Of a stretch of 64,000 nt of DNA, positions 1 through 12,042 are shown piece after piece. The position numbers were made by a program, and so were the translations under genes. The DNA comes from Hemerocallis citrina. Its lineage: Eukaryota > Streptophyta > Magnoliopsida > Asparagales > Asphodelaceae. The notes below the pieces were generated by a model. The model did no database searches, was not told the DNA's origin, and saw only the letters and a list, made by a program, of their open reading frames with translations. Position 1 is the first letter of the stretch, and each line of letters begins with the position of its first letter. Where the stretch lies: positions 82,562,230-82,626,229 of the forward strand of contig CM030363.1 in the NCBI GenBank assembly GCA_017893485.1, written 5' to 3'.

Positions 1-375
1 TCAGGTATTAATTTTCAACCATGTGTTTGTCATCACTGCCTACACCAACACACAAAAAGAGAGAAAGACAAAACCCCAAAATGAGTAAGAGAGAATCAAA
101 TACTTCCCTGGAATATAATAGGTGTCCACATACTGTTCTAGTAGCATCCATATTTTTCATATATGTCCTGAAACAAAATTAGAAAGAAATAAAGATCATA
201 ATCCATATAGGTTCGGAAACAAAAAATTGATCAATACCATCTAGATGCAAGTGTGTAAATGAATAAATGAATGATAAGATACCTCAATCTATATATCATC
301 AGATGTGTCTTCGGAACTTTCTTCTTCCAAATTTTTTCCTCTAAACAAAGGACAGTAATTACTTTTCAACAACAC
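1..375. other. AT-rich flank, nothing identified
   Basis: I see no coding frame, RNA gene or recognisable repeat boundary here. It is AT-rich sequence ending at the inverted terminus of the Harbinger element. It does not obviously match the gypsy LTR sequence found on the other side of that element, so either the flank has diverged or the locus was rearranged. Confidence 0.4.
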
Positions 376-515
376 CTTTTTTTTTGGTACACTGTTATGG
401 AAATTTTTTGAGGAAAAACTTTTCTCAAAACGCGTTTGGTACACTGTTCTCAACCGCATCTTTTCTGAAAAGATGCTTCCAGCTGTTTCCCCTCATCTTC
501 GAGTGCGGTCGTGAC
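376..515. repeat. Left terminal inverted repeat of the Harbinger element
   Basis: This stretch matches the reverse complement of 6459-6598 over about 140 bp, including the internal palindrome-like block TCTTTTCTGAAAAGAT. The outer 12 bases are eroded to a T run, so the exact end is uncertain by a few bases. Confidence 0.85.
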
Positions 516-630
516 AATATTTAAGAGAATTCATTCAAATTCAATTGAAAGGGAGAAATTATACTTCACTATAATTTTGGTTGGTCAATTTCTTAACAAA
601 TCAGCCTTATTCATGCTAGACTTATCAATA

Positions 631-785
631 GGTATATCAGTGAGGTGTATATCAGGTAGGTATATCAGTGAAGCGTAACAGTTGAAAGTATATAGTGAAG
701 TATATCAGTGCAGTATATATCAGGTAAGTATATCAGTCAGTGAAGTATACCAGTGAAGTACATCAGTTATGTATATATCAGGTAA
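631..785. repeat. Subterminal TATATCAG repeats
   Basis: The short motif TATATCAGTGAAG or TATATCAGGTA recurs about nine times with irregular spacing just inside the left terminus. Clustered subterminal motifs often serve as transposase or partner-protein binding sites in plant DNA transposons. That role is inferred. Confidence 0.6.
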
Positions 786-1769
786 TTCCTTTCAAGTTGA
801 TATGGAGTTATTCAATAATCCCTTTGTAAAAGTGTCCCAACTAAAGTATAGCAACACTAAAGTTGATATGGGCTTATCAATATGAAAGAATCACAAAAAC
901 AATGAAGCAGATCGTCAACGGTACCTAAATTGGAACAATTGTAATAGCCCAAGAAAAATGCCCAGGGTAAGAATAGAGATAACCCAACACCAACAGTTAA
1001 GTGCGAAGAGAGAAATAAGAGTGCAGTAGCCTCACCCCAACACAGAGAGCATAACTGTTGGAGATAAAAAATTACCTGCAAAAAGATTGAGGAACAAACA
1101 GCACAAAAAGAGAACCACCAAAGTCGCTGATAACACAACCCAAACTACAGAGGAGTAACAAGCAGCATGGCCTGTAAGAGGGAAGAGCCTGAAAGAGGTC
1201 GAGCCCGAAATAAACCAGAGGATGAGGCAGTCGGGATGGGCGACTGAGCCGCCAGCACCGACAACACCTCAACACTCCAGATAACAACCACAATGAAAAA
1301 TCCAAGAGAAATAGCAGAAAGTAACTTCTGCTGTAGTATCTAACCCAGCATAAATTAACTTCGCCTGAAACAAATTTAAAAGCTAACATCTGAACCAAAA
1401 GAGACTGCCGTATAATCCAAAAGATAGAGCAGAAAGAAACAACCAGTACTGGCAAAAACAAGGGGAGAGCATGGGTGCAATTTGATCACACAACACAAAG
1501 AAACAGTGCAGGAGGGCACCAAAGCTGATGAGGATTAGGCCTTCTTAAATTAGACCATCTTCTCCTCTCCCGTCACCCATACTCGACACCTCTCATGTAC
1601 CCAAAATAACGAGTGCAGTTACCAACATATTGGAGGTGATAATCTCCTACCATTTAGGCCATCAATACTGATCACCTAATTTTACTGGTTTGTGTGCACA
1701 ACATGAAAACTACAACCCAACTATTATCTTCTTTTACGGCAAACAACAATAATTACTCCAAAGAGTATT

Positions 1770-2790
1770 ATAGGATCAGAATAAAGCATCATCACTATCT
1801 TACATTGAAAGTGTAGTATCCATTACAAAATTCATCATATCCATTGTTTGCCTTACTTTTCAAATTCCAACATATTCTGATGTCTACCTCAAAATTGCGA
1901 TGAATTCTTCTTTCTTTGAGGAAGGTTGCAGTTTAACTGTGTTGTAACTTCCATGCGGTGTACACAAACCAGCACAATAGTGTGATCAGTGTTGATGCCC
2001 AGCACGGCGGGAGATTATCACCTACTATATATTAGTAACAAAAGCTGTTATTTTGAAACCATTGTACTAGTTATTTTGAGACCATGAGAGCTAATCCTAT
2101 CCCAAATAAGAACTGTAGGATCAGAATATAGCGTCATCATATCCATAATTTTAAATTCATGTAGTCATACACAAAGGTGTCACCAAAGGTGTTATCTCCG
2201 ACCATAGTTTGAATACCAAAAGGTGTTATATCATATATATGAGTATCAATGATCACCATGTTGAAAGTTGTCAGACACTCCAAATGTAAGATAACATGTG
2301 CAGGTCCAGAACAACGAAGCAACAAGGTTGTCATTATCCAAAATAATAGCTGCAGGATCAGAATATAATATCGTCATATCCATATTTTCAATACATCTAA
2401 TCAATTACGAAAGCCTCACAAATATATGAACTGTAGGATCAGAATATATCATCATCATATCCGTACTTTGAATTGTAGTAATCAATCACAAATGCCTCAT
2501 CAAATAGTGGCACATAGGATCAGAATATATCTTCATCACTTCCATATTTTGAATTCTAGTAATCAATCAGAATATATCTTCATCATGATTAGTGTAGAGC
2601 TGCAATTTTTAAAATTGCCATGCCAGCTACTACTAATGTCTAGTACCCACCCCATACATCACCCATAGTTGAATACATCATTCATTGAGTCAGTATAATA
2701 AGAATATAAGTTCATTAGAATGCCATCTTCTAACGTAACAAATTATAATAAATTCTGGATCAGAATATACCGTATCCATCATTTCCAGAA
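1770..2790. repeat. Diverged tandem repeat, GGATCAGAATATA units
   Basis: At least six copies of a block starting GGATCAGAATATA and continuing with TCATCATATCCATA and an AATCAATCA-like tail are spread over about 1 kb, with spacing from below 100 to about 350 bp. Copies are degenerate and there is no coding frame. It lies in the non-coding half of the Harbinger element, downstream of the transposase gene. Confidence 0.6.
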
Positions 2791-2978
2791 ACTCAGTCAC
2801 ACACGATGGTCCCCCAACCTGCATGCATACAAATATCATCATCATATATCGCCTGCTTAATACAATAACACACATGTTCTTCAAATAGATGGGCTACAAA
2901 TGAAAGGAAATAATTTACAACAAATATATACTACAAGAACAGAAAGTAACCACGAACAAGTACATGCTTATGCTGACA

Positions 2979-4258
2979 TCAATGTCTGGCATTCCACATT
3001 GCCATGGCTATTTGATCTCTTTTATTATTCATGCGATTCAACTGAGAAGATGACATATCCAACCGCCCAGATGTGGAAGCAATATCTTCAGTGCCTAGGT
3101 GATTATTTTGTTCTTCTACTATGTCTGAAAACAATGAGTCATCGGCAGAATAACTCTTGATAAAATTATGGACTGCACAACATGCAGTTACCATCATAAC
3201 TTGTCTTGTGTAGAAGTAATTGGGCATAGACTTGAATATGGCAAACCTTTTTTTGAACACACCAAAGGTTCGCTCTATTACATTCCGTAACCTAGCATGT
3301 TGTTTGTTGAAGAGTTGCTTGTATTGGGTGGGTGCATGGTTAGGACCATGGAAATCGTGCAGATGATATGGCTGTCCACGGTAGGGAGCTAAAAACCCAG
3401 GCATGTTTGTATACCCACAGTCTACTAAGTGGTACTTACCTTCAGGCGGGATTGGCAACAAATTATTGGTTATTGCACTATGTATTACGCGGGAGTCATT
3501 AGCGCTTCCTTCCCAACCCGCATAAACAAAGGTGAAATTCATGTCAAAATCACAAATAGCCAACACATTTTGACATATGTCACCTTTTCGACCACGACAA
3601 CTGTTTTGTCGACTTGCGGGTACGGTAGCAGGTATTAAAGTACCATCTGCAGCACCAATTGCTCCCTACATTATTGAGGTAGAAAGCTACTACTTTATCA
3701 AACGCATTTGATTGATTAGAATAAACGGTTTTAAACATGAAAAGCACAAATTACCTCAAACCATGGATAGAAATCTGGGGAAAGCCTGATCTTATCATGG
3801 ACAACTTCCGGGTCTGGGTGTTTAATAAGAACTGCTGATACTCTTACCAAACCATACAACACTTCAGTGAAATGTCTATCAATTGTTTCCAACGAATGAT
3901 CAAACCTACCACAGACAATCCTCAACCTAGTACTATGATCCACAACGAACAAAAAAATAGCAACACTTTCATAATGTGATATTCGCCTGTTTTGTATCTT
4001 CTTCGGCGTTTCCTGAAGATAATTGTTTGTTATTATAAATTGGCACAAAGCCATAAAACAGTCCTTATTCATGCGAAACACCCAAAAGAATTTGGCATCT
4101 GGACCGTCTAAGAGTTCTTGTAGGTATTCGCGCCCTGATAGTTTGGAGGTTGAGTTAGGACTTTTACTATTATAAAATTGTTCGGCCTGTTGAAGAAAGG
4201 CCAAGTCCTCAAGATCGGATTCATCAGAACTTGACGACGAATTGCTTGAAGTGTCCAT
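2979..4258 (-). CDS. PIF/Harbinger DDE transposase (two exons)
   Basis: Predicted exons are 4258-3755 and 3665-2979, giving 396 residues, the usual size for a HARBI1-type nuclease. The intron has a GT donor after the codon ending at 3755 and an AG acceptor just before 3665, and the frame continues across it. The N-terminus is Ser/Asp-rich. A helix-turn-helix-like region (about residues 95-150) has the family pattern of an ISHYESVAIFL block followed by RHF. The nuclease domain shows the three expected acidic residues: D175 in AADGT, D225 in NDSRV and E299 in NVIERTFG, plus the family's VDCGY segment near residue 250. The protein would cut and paste the element with the Myb-like partner upstream. 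The start at 4258 precedes the Ser-rich tract; an in-frame ATG at 4291 is an alternative. Confidence 0.92.
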
Positions 4259-4591
4259 CAGTATGGTGGCAAGTGCAGTAGTGCAGTACACTGTAACAAT
4301 TAGATTACATTTACATAAAGAAGACTTCTGATTTTAAATACTCTATGACCATAATGGATGTCATATTAATTATAACAGTTACCGATAGAATTGAAACATA
4401 AATAGTGACAACAAACAGTCCAAATGTAGGAAAACGAGTGCAGATGAAATTAAAACCGATATAATATCAAAGCCCACCATGAACCAATGCATATAATCAC
4501 CCAACTAATAGTACAGAAAAATGTCAAATAACTGATACATTTAAATTATACATAATGAAGGTGCTACGTTATGGAATTTAATAAATTACAT

Positions 4592-5578
4592 TTATTTTTT
4601 CGAAAGTCTATCTAACCACCCTAGCCTCCACTCCGGTTTCATTACCATAAAGGTTTTACGCCAATTTGGGTCATTAGTGATTTTCTCCAGTGCAAAATCA
4701 ATCATAGCATGATTAAGCCCATCGATACCAGTCAGTACCTGCATGGCATTCTCAATGGAGTATTGGTCGTCTGCGGCAGAGCGATCAACCATGCCGGCCT
4801 TCTTCCTATAGTATTCACTCTTAGCAATGGACTTTTCTGCGTTGGCAGAAACAGCCACATCCATTCTTGAGCTTTTTGTAGCTCGGCCACTGGACCCACC
4901 ACTAGAGCGTCTCTTACGAGACCCCGACCCCGTATGCATTGGCTCGTACTCATCATCATCATCTAAATTTACATGCGGTGCATTGGAGGGAGTGGGGTGG
5001 GCGAACTCATACATGACCCTATGTTCCTCGTCGAGGTCATACACCCTTTGGGATGAAGCCCTAGATAGCAGACCCTCGGCGGTAGAATCTTGAAAAAGTT
5101 TGGTCAGCACATCATAGTTTGGCAAACCCTTCGATTTAAATTCAGAAGCTTTAGGGTGAGCCTATTAATAAGTTATTGTGTTGTTAGTTTACAACTATAC
5201 AAGTAAATAAAAATTATATTACGATCATAATCCCACATTAGCATAAAAAAAAATATTTAAGATGAGAACCTGGACATATGACTTCCAAACTACGGGATCG
5301 CAAGTCACTGTCTCATTCTCTTCATCCCAACCCATACCGCTTTGATTCTTCAAATCATGAAAGGCTCTCCACTGCATCTTAAGCCGTCCATATTTTTCTT
5401 TTATTTGTTTAGGATTGTATGAACGGTTACATCGTTGGTTCAATAAATTCATCAATTGAGACCATTGTCTCGCATCGAATTTTGCACTTTTCAAACTATT
5501 GCGATCTACCTCGGCCTCCATCAACTCAATAAATGTACGCACATGACTTGCGGGCCAAAGACCAAAATCACTGTCCAT
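4592..5578 (-). CDS. Harbinger Myb/SANT-like DNA-binding protein (two exons)
   Basis: Predicted exons are 5578-5270 and 5161-4592, giving about 292 residues. The intron has a GT donor and AG acceptor and joins in frame (Gln103 to Ala104). The first 100 residues form a Myb/SANT-like domain of the Myb_DNA-bind_3 type, with spaced tryptophans (near residues 8, 38, 69, 79 and 94), a KEKYGRLKMQW helix and the DPVVWKSY end. The second half has an acidic run (DDDDEYEP), then a basic Ser-rich nuclear-localisation-like patch (SRKRRSSGG). In this superfamily the second protein binds the transposon ends and carries the transposase into the nucleus. It is on the same strand and upstream of the transposase, possibly with its own promoter near the right terminus. 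Confidence 0.88.
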
Positions 5579-6458
5579 ATCGATCTCCTTTCCCTTAACG
5601 ATCAGTAATAGATAACAGTCATTATTTTGGTGAGCATAAACAGTATACACTTATAATTTGAGGTTACTAGAGAAATTGTAGATGATGTGTTCTATCCAAT
5701 AAAAAAACAGTACTCAAGATCAGCACGGAAGATCTCCGAATCAGCATTCGAAATCACCCAGTTAAACGTCTCAGTACCCGAGATTTTCAGATCACAGCAA
5801 ACCCCCCCCAAAAAAAAAAGAAATTTTTTTCCGATCCTCAAATCTACACTACGACCGACAAATTAACCCTAAAATAGGAATTTTTTTATGAGGCAAGTGC
5901 CCAAACATAGACCAATTACCATAACAGCATCAAAAAATTGGGCAAAGATAAGAAACATACCCTCGATTCCGGCTTACCAAACCTGATGAAGTTGTCTCCG
6001 ACGGATTCCCTCGACCGGCGTCGGATTCGAGAGCTACGATTTCGAAGACACCTTTTAGCAAAAGCAGATCTGGTCTCTACGGCCATGAAGCGAGCTCCGA
6101 GCGGTGTGAGGAGGGGCCCGAAGAGAGCAACGAATGAGGGTGCGGGGTGAGAAGGAGTGAAAGAGGGCGTTAGGGTGTTCCAGATCTGCCGATTTGATCT
6201 AATAGATCTCAGATCTAACGTGCTCAGCGAAGAAAGAGGACGGGGGAAAGCAACGATACAGGATGGGTGGCGAAGAGGGTGGAGAGAGAGATGACGACCC
6301 GGGGAGAGACGAGAGGGGAGCAGCAGGGGGTTAGAGTTTTTTTCCCTCAACAGATGGGGATCGAAGATGGGGGAAGCAGAGACGAGAGGGGAGCAGCAGG
6401 GGGTTAGGGTTTTTTTTCCTCAACAGATGGGGATCGAAGATGGGGGAAGCAGCCAATA
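5579..6458 (-). promoter_or_regulatory. Probable 5' region of the Harbinger genes
   Basis: This 880-bp stretch lies between the Myb-like start codon and the right terminal repeat. It is much more GC-rich than its surroundings between 6000 and 6350, as in many plant transposon leader regions. No clear TATA box was identified. Open frames here look accidental. Confidence 0.4.
6308..6452. repeat. 73-bp tandem duplication
   Basis: Two adjacent copies (6308-6380 and 6381-6452) start with GACGAGAGGGGAGCAGCAGG and end with GGGGGAAGCAG. They differ at very few positions, so the duplication is recent relative to the element. Confidence 0.85.
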
Positions 6459-6598
6459 GTCACGAGCGCACTCAAAGATGAGGGAAAACAGCTGGAAGAA
6501 TCTTTTCAGAAAAGATGCGGTTGAGAACAGGGTACCAAACGCGTTTTGAGAAAAAATTTTTCTCAAAAAATTTCCAAAACAGTGTACCAAACGCACCC
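6459..6598. repeat. Right terminal inverted repeat of the Harbinger element
   Basis: Reverse complement of 376-515. This end is better preserved and reads GGGTGCGTTTGGTACACTG inward from 6598. Confidence 0.88.
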
Positions 6599-7370
6599 TA
6601 CATGTTCCACATTTGCATGTATCTCGATACAAGGTACAATTTAAATGTTTTCCCGAGTACGTGACCTATAAAATCCATCACTAAGTCTAAACATTCAGTT
6701 GATTGTGTGCATCAAACATGTGGTATAGGACGCATGATTGCTACACTAGTTAGGTTAATAAAAGACTTGAGATTAGCACGTGCACTTGCATGATCCAATT
6801 ACATGTTACATGTTCTGTTGACTTGTTTTTCCGTTTACATGTCACTCATTTCATGATGTCTTGTTCATGATCTTATTTATATATTGTATTGTCTCCTATT
6901 ACATAATACTTGATTCCTTGTGCTTTTCCTGCTTCCTGTTTTTTTTTTGTATCTGTCTCTTTAGCCTGTAATACTTACGGTCCGTAACTTGCATTATCAG
7001 CGTTTTCTTATTTCTCTTGGTTTCTTCGTGTTTATATACTTGCAGGCCTGGAAGAAGACTTATCCGAAGGTGTTGCTGATCAAGTGTTTTAGTCTTGTTT
7101 AATTATCATGTTTCCTTAGTTCATGTTTTATTCATGCTACTTTTTATTGTATTCTGGGCGTGTTTGATCCGTAACTGTGTTCTTTCCAGTTGTTGGTTAT
7201 GAACTGTTTCTTAGTTTATTATCATCCTGTCTGTGATTATACATGCTTGCGTGGTTGTTATTGTATTGTTGTTGAGTTATGTATACAGCTTATGAATGGT
7301 GTATTCACATCATTTGCTGAGCCTCAGTCATGTGCCTATATGCTCGTATAATGGGAAGCGGGGCGTGACA
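6599..7370 (+). repeat. 5' LTR remnant of gypsy element G
   Basis: This ends with GGGAAGCGGGGCGTGACA, the same terminal sequence as the LTRs of element A at 15603 and 21478. It is followed 10 bp later by a Met-tRNA-type primer site. Internal stretches match LTR F (for example GAGTACGTGACCTATAAA here and GAGTACATGAACTATAAA near 52586). The first part of the LTR is missing, replaced by the Harbinger element. Confidence 0.75.
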
Positions 7371-7380
7371 AGATTTTCAG

Positions 7381-7393
7381 TGGTATCAGAGCC
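7381..7393 (+). other. Primer binding site of element G
   Basis: TGGTATCAGAGCC is complementary to the 3' end of initiator Met-tRNA and lies 10 bp inside the LTR end, the standard position for minus-strand priming in plant LTR retrotransposons. Confidence 0.85.
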
Positions 7394-7521
7394 ATGTTAT
7401 ACTCTAATTATGTTGGAGTTTAGCCAGGTTAATTCAACAACATGTGCGCCACATTAATCACATGGATAATGAATAAGCAACATATAATATGGGTGCTAAC
7501 CGACTTGATTTTGAGCAGACT

Positions 7522-8668
7522 ATGGCTCGCAGAGGTGCATCCACTCCCCGACCCAGAGATGAATCACAAGAAAATGCGACCGTCATTCAGGATCTACACC
7601 AGATGATGCATGCAGCAAGAACATAATGAACTGATGAGGGCCGCCTTGGAGACCCTTAATCGGAATGCCGCTGGACCTACCACGGGATACTTCCTCCTAG
7701 ACCCGGCACTGCCGCCGATTTTATGAAGTTGCACCCGGACAAGTTCATGGGCACTGAATCGCCATTGGAGGCAGAACAGTGGCTTATCCGAACGGAGCAA
7801 TTGCTTCAAGTAGCGAGGATCGCTGATGTGGACCGAATGGATGTTGTTAGCATCAAGCTGATGGATATCGCCCACATCTGGTGTTGAGCTGAGGTTGAGA
7901 GACTGGAAAGGCCTATTACTTGGTCTACCTTCATGGACTTCCTAACGAAGTTCTTCTCAAACTTCTCCAAGATCGAGATTGAACGGCAGTTCATCTTGCT
8001 GACGCAAGTGGTCAGATAGTTGATTGATTTTAAATTTTTTGACATATATCATATGTAGCACTAGTAATCTAAAACACTATTCTGACTCTGGGAACTTGAT
8101 CTGTGGACGAGTATGCCGTGGAGTTCACCAGGCTTAGCCGTTTCTCCACAACCTTGGTGATTAACGAAGAGAACAGAGCCCAGAGATTTCTGCTGGGGCT
8201 AGACTATGATATCCAGGACCATCTTGTTGCTTTCCGACTCCGCACCTATGCCAATGTTCTTGAGGTGGCTAGGGCCCAGGAACACAGTTGCAAGAGGAGG
8301 AATGCTACTCAGCGGATCGTTCAGCACCCTGCTACTGCTACTAGGCCTACTGTTGGGCCAATTCGGAGGCCATCCCTGGCTCCTACTGCAAGGCCAATGC
8401 CCTATCCATCTACTGCCCCGAGAAAAGATGTGGTTTGTGACAATTGCCAGAAAGCCGGTCACATACGTAAAGACTACAGGTTGGCGAATCACCAATGCTT
8501 CACTTATGGATCTCATGACCATACACTCAGGGAATGTCCATAGGCGAGAATTGGCCCAGTCGCCGGAGGGCCAGTCTACCGAGAGCACCAGTTCGAGGGC
8601 CACCACTCCCACCACAGCATCAAGTCTATGGTCAGAAGGCCACAACTCCTGGGAGAGGCCAGGCCTAT
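7522..8668 (+). pseudogene. Ty3/gypsy gag (broken)
   Basis: From the ATG at 7522 an Arg/Pro-rich leader is followed by a retrotransposon gag domain. Recognisable pieces are KLHPDKFMGTESPLEAEQWL, a WSTFMDFLTKFF segment, then DEYAVEFTRLSRF from 8103, a VARAQEH block and a CCHC zinc knuckle (CDNCQKAGHIRKDY with the second His/Cys position altered) followed by CFTYGSHDHTLRECP. Frames shift near 7620 and 7700, and about 85 bp of unrelated sequence separates 8017 from 8103. After the knuckle the reading continues into the QARAYNLTLQEAE-like segment that normally precedes protease. Gag would form the particle and bind RNA; this copy cannot make an intact protein. Confidence 0.85.
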
Positions 8669-9012
8669 AATCTGACTCTGCAGGAAGCAGAGACTGCTGA
8701 AGGTGTTGTCGCAGGTATATTGCAGTTTGTTATTTTTTTTTTTTCCATCCTCATGTCTTTCCTTTGCATCACTGATTTCCTACATACTTTCTTATACCTG
8801 CACATTTTCAATTATATTCTTGGACTCAACCTTAGGTATTATCTTAGTTCACTCCTTCCCTGCCCAAGTCTTATTTGATCCCGTGTTCATCACCACTCGT
8901 TTCTTTTCGTTGTTTCTTGCTTCTCAATCTTTTGGGTGTTACACTTTCCTATCCTACATTCCATCTTTATTGAATTTCGAGGATGAAATTCTTATTGTAA
9001 GGTGGGTAGGAT
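8669..9012 (+). other. Remnant of protease region and polypurine tract of G
   Basis: A VLFDP fragment near 8868 corresponds to the start of the protease active-site region, but the DSGA-type motif is lost. Reverse transcriptase, RNase H and integrase are absent; the sequence passes directly to ATTTCGAGGATGAAATTC and the purine tract AAGGTGGGTAGGA just before the 3' LTR. Confidence 0.65.
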
Positions 9013-10160
9013 TGTAACCCCTATTTCCGTTAATACATATTTTTTTCGTGTATCTTGCTGTATTTCAAATTCTTAGTATTTTGTAACTAATTCTTCTCAA
9101 ATGATTATCGATTTTCAACCTGAATCGTATTTCATTCAATGATTTTTTCCGGAATCTTATCTCATCCTATGAACAGCTTCTTTAGTTTTATTGTGTTCAT
9201 TGACTATTTAAATGATATGATACCCAAATGTTGAATCTTTTAATTTTTATTAACTAGTTAAACCAATTTATTTATTCGATTACTTGTTACATTCTATAAT
9301 TATATATATTCTTTTTCATTTAATTATTGCATGAAGCCTAGACCAGGTCTAAAATTAATATTATTATTCAAACTATTTTTATGAAGCCCAATATACAATT
9401 ATTCAATTGTTTAAATATTTAATTTGAAGCTCAAGACCAATTGTTTAACTATTTATTATAAGCCCAATCCTATAACTAATTTATTAAATTATTTTGAGCC
9501 CATAGACCAAGCCCAAATCCAAACCCAGTACCCATATGTATTTGTATAGACTTAATCCTATATACATGTATTCAAACCCCGATATTTCTAATTCAATTAT
9601 GATACTCATCCGCTCACTTTCCCTTACGTTCCCTCACAATCTCCACTCTGTTATAACTACCCCACGTTTTCACCCCATTTGTTTAATATCATTATTAAAT
9701 CTCCCCCCCCCCTGTTCACTCTCTCCCCGTACTATCTCTCCATCCTCTGTTCCAAAAACCAAAACAGAGCTCATCCCCATCTTCATCTTCTTCCTTCTCC
9801 ACTTCAGAAACCCAACTACCTAACAAACCCAAACACTCCGCCTTCCTCCTCTGACCTCACCTCGACCACCAGAGTTGAGCCTGGCCCTCCTCGTCGAGCC
9901 ACACCAAAGCATTCATCGCCCATCCATCATCTCCACGACTCCACCCGAGCCCACCGCTTGAGCACAGGAGCTCCGCCTGCGCCACTTTCATCGAAGCCAC
10001 CGCTGCCATCTCGTTGAGCAACAGCCCTCTGCATCGCCTCGACACCTCCCCATCGAGCCACAGTCGTCATCCCCTAGCTACCAGTGCACCACCGTCCTCA
10101 CCTTCGTCAGCCTACAGCGCTCGATCCTCCTCGGTTTTCATCAGTCCAACAGTGACTTCC
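9013..10160 (+). repeat. 3' LTR of element G, start only
   Basis: The LTR begins TGTAACCCCTATTTCCG directly after the polypurine tract. It runs into a GC-rich, pyrimidine-strand-biased leader (9760-10160) like that in LTRs A and F. It is cut at 10161 by the terminus of element B. The Pro/Ser-rich open frames here are a consequence of base composition. Confidence 0.75.
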
Positions 10161-10789
10161 TGTAGCACTCCGAATTTCCAATATAATATCTCAGAAATAC
10201 GTGGAACAATTCCCAGAAAAAACCTTAATGTAATAGTAAACATAGCCAAAACAGAGAAATTTTTTAGCGGAAAATTAAACACCTTGAATTACAATTTCTT
10301 TCTTTTACAACACAATCTTTTACAATTTAAATAAGCCACATTATCATTCTACCAAATGCATCCAAATCCCAATGCTATAGGTACCTACCTGTAAAACATG
10401 AGGCTACAAATAACCCTAACCCCCAAAACTACGGGGTCAACCATAACGGTGTGAGTGACATCAAAAGAAATATGATATAAATGAAACATAAAGGAATAAA
10501 ATTGTAAACAACACATACCAACAGTAGTAACAAATGGATAATGAAATAACGATAAATAAAACATGAAAACATCTAGTGAAACTAGACTAAGTGTCAAGTG
10601 TAGGAAAACTGAAAACAAACATGCATAAAACCAAATCAAGAAAACACAAATACAATATGATGACTCTCTAATGCATACATGTCGGATTCTATGCATTCCA
10701 AACTACAACGGTCCGATGCAAGCCCTTATCGTTCTCCAATTTATAGGGTTAGATCCCTCGTTATGCAACTAATCCTACTACGGTGATAG

Positions 10790-11110
10790 AAACAAGATCT
10801 AGATTACTCCGTGAATAGGCATCACAACCCTCGACGCGCAAGCATCATGTAAGAATAGCTCAAAAAAACGGAGAATCACCTCCCTGCTGTGTACCCCACC
10901 GTCGCCCCTCGACGTGCAAGTACATAGGCACATCCCGTGAATAGACCCGTCGGCCTTTGACACGCGAATGTACCTGTATGTTCCGTGAATAGACAATGCA
11001 GACCCTCGACACGCGAACATACTAATAGTCCTCTCGAGACAGAACACACAAGTCCTGGAACACATCTGTTGGACTGGACCCCAAGAGCATATACTTGCGT
11101 TTCCCACGTT
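10790..11110. repeat. Minisatellite inside LTR B (about 55-60-bp unit)
   Basis: Units contain CCTCGACACGCGAA or CCCTCGACGTGCAAG and a GTGAATAGRC block. Orthologous arrays occur in the other B LTRs at 27260-27560 and, inverted, 59690-59950. The number and order of units look similar among copies. Confidence 0.75.
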
Positions 11111-11694
11111 CCATCACATCTCCACTAGTGTCTGTCCTTAAGTTGATTATATTTAAAACACAAATTCCCCCTCTCTAGAGTTAGTGTATCCTGCCGGATT
11201 TAATTCCACAACAACAACCCTAAGACCCAATTGGTCCAAATCCACAAAATCTCATCTGCCGGTTCACAGGACTCCCACTCAACTCCTAGAGATTCACAAA
11301 TCGAATATCAACACAAAATCTTTCATTAAAACTCTTAATTTCATCATCAAAACGTTTATATCAGGAAAACTCATTTAATCAACAAAACCTAAATTCATTC
11401 AAGATACTCACAACTTTTCGAAACTGAAATAAAATATTAAATCCATTAAATAACTGAGTTTCATATTTTGATGTCGTGGAAAAATCACAAAATATCAATC
11501 CCTTCGAAAACCGTATATATTTCACTTTATAAAGTCATTGAAATACAATTTAAATTCTATTATAATAAAAATATTACTCTCTGTAAAATACTATAATCTA
11601 TAGTAAAAACATCAAATAAAACAATAGATCAATAATCCATAAGTTCGAAGAAATAATTGTTCAAGAAAAACGACAAAAACTCAAGAAAACAATC

Positions 11695-11830
11695 AGCAAA
11701 ACAACTGACAGTCAACTGTCAAAAATGGGTTAAAAGACAGTGGCCGACTGTCAAGCGAAATTCCCAAGCCCAAAAGAATGTTAGTCGACCGTCACCCACA
11801 GTTCAAAATTAGGCAGTTGACCAACAGCTG
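11695..11830. repeat. GACAGTCGACTGTC-type palindromic repeats in LTR B
   Basis: Several degenerate copies of the palindrome ACAGTCGACTGT occur at roughly 40-60-bp spacing. The same cluster occurs in the other B LTRs at 28150-28290 and 58790-59050, where the palindromes are better preserved. Confidence 0.7.
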
Positions 11831-12040
11831 ATATTCAGCCTGCTTTGAAATTCGTGCACTTTCAAACTGACACTTCGTTAAATCTTTGTAAAAACACAAA
11901 TTTGTAAAATAAAATTTTTGAGATAATCAAATACAAATTGTCTAACATACTGGAGTTTATAAAACATATCAAAATCTCATCAAGATCATAAAAGAGCAAA
12001 TTTTCATAAAAACTCTTCAAAACGGTAAAAGTAGTATGTA

Positions 12041-12042
12041 TG

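Larger units (their letters stand above)
376..6598 (-). mobile_element. PIF/Harbinger DNA transposon, apparently complete
   Basis: A 6.2-kb element is bounded by 140-bp inverted repeats and carries both proteins expected of this superfamily: a DDE transposase (2979-4258) and a Myb/SANT-like partner (4592-5578). Both are on the minus strand, each with one intron with GT/AG borders. Neither reading frame is broken. The right end begins (inverted) GGGTGCGTTTGGTACACTG; the left outermost dozen bases have decayed to a T run. The usual 3-bp TWA target duplication is not clear: the flanks read CAC and TAC. About 2.4 kb between the transposase and the left terminus holds no gene but contains diverged repeats. 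The element could be autonomous or only recently silenced. Confidence 0.9.

Noticed and set aside
1072..1461. Minus-strand 129-codon frame with Leu/Cys-rich sequence near the Harbinger element
   Set aside because: No recognisable domain, overlapping another frame and lying in non-coding transposon DNA. Kept out for lack of support.
2137..2334. Short minus-strand frame and its neighbours in the GGATCAGAATATA array
   Set aside because: Generated by the repeat itself; copies of the unit are not kept in frame.
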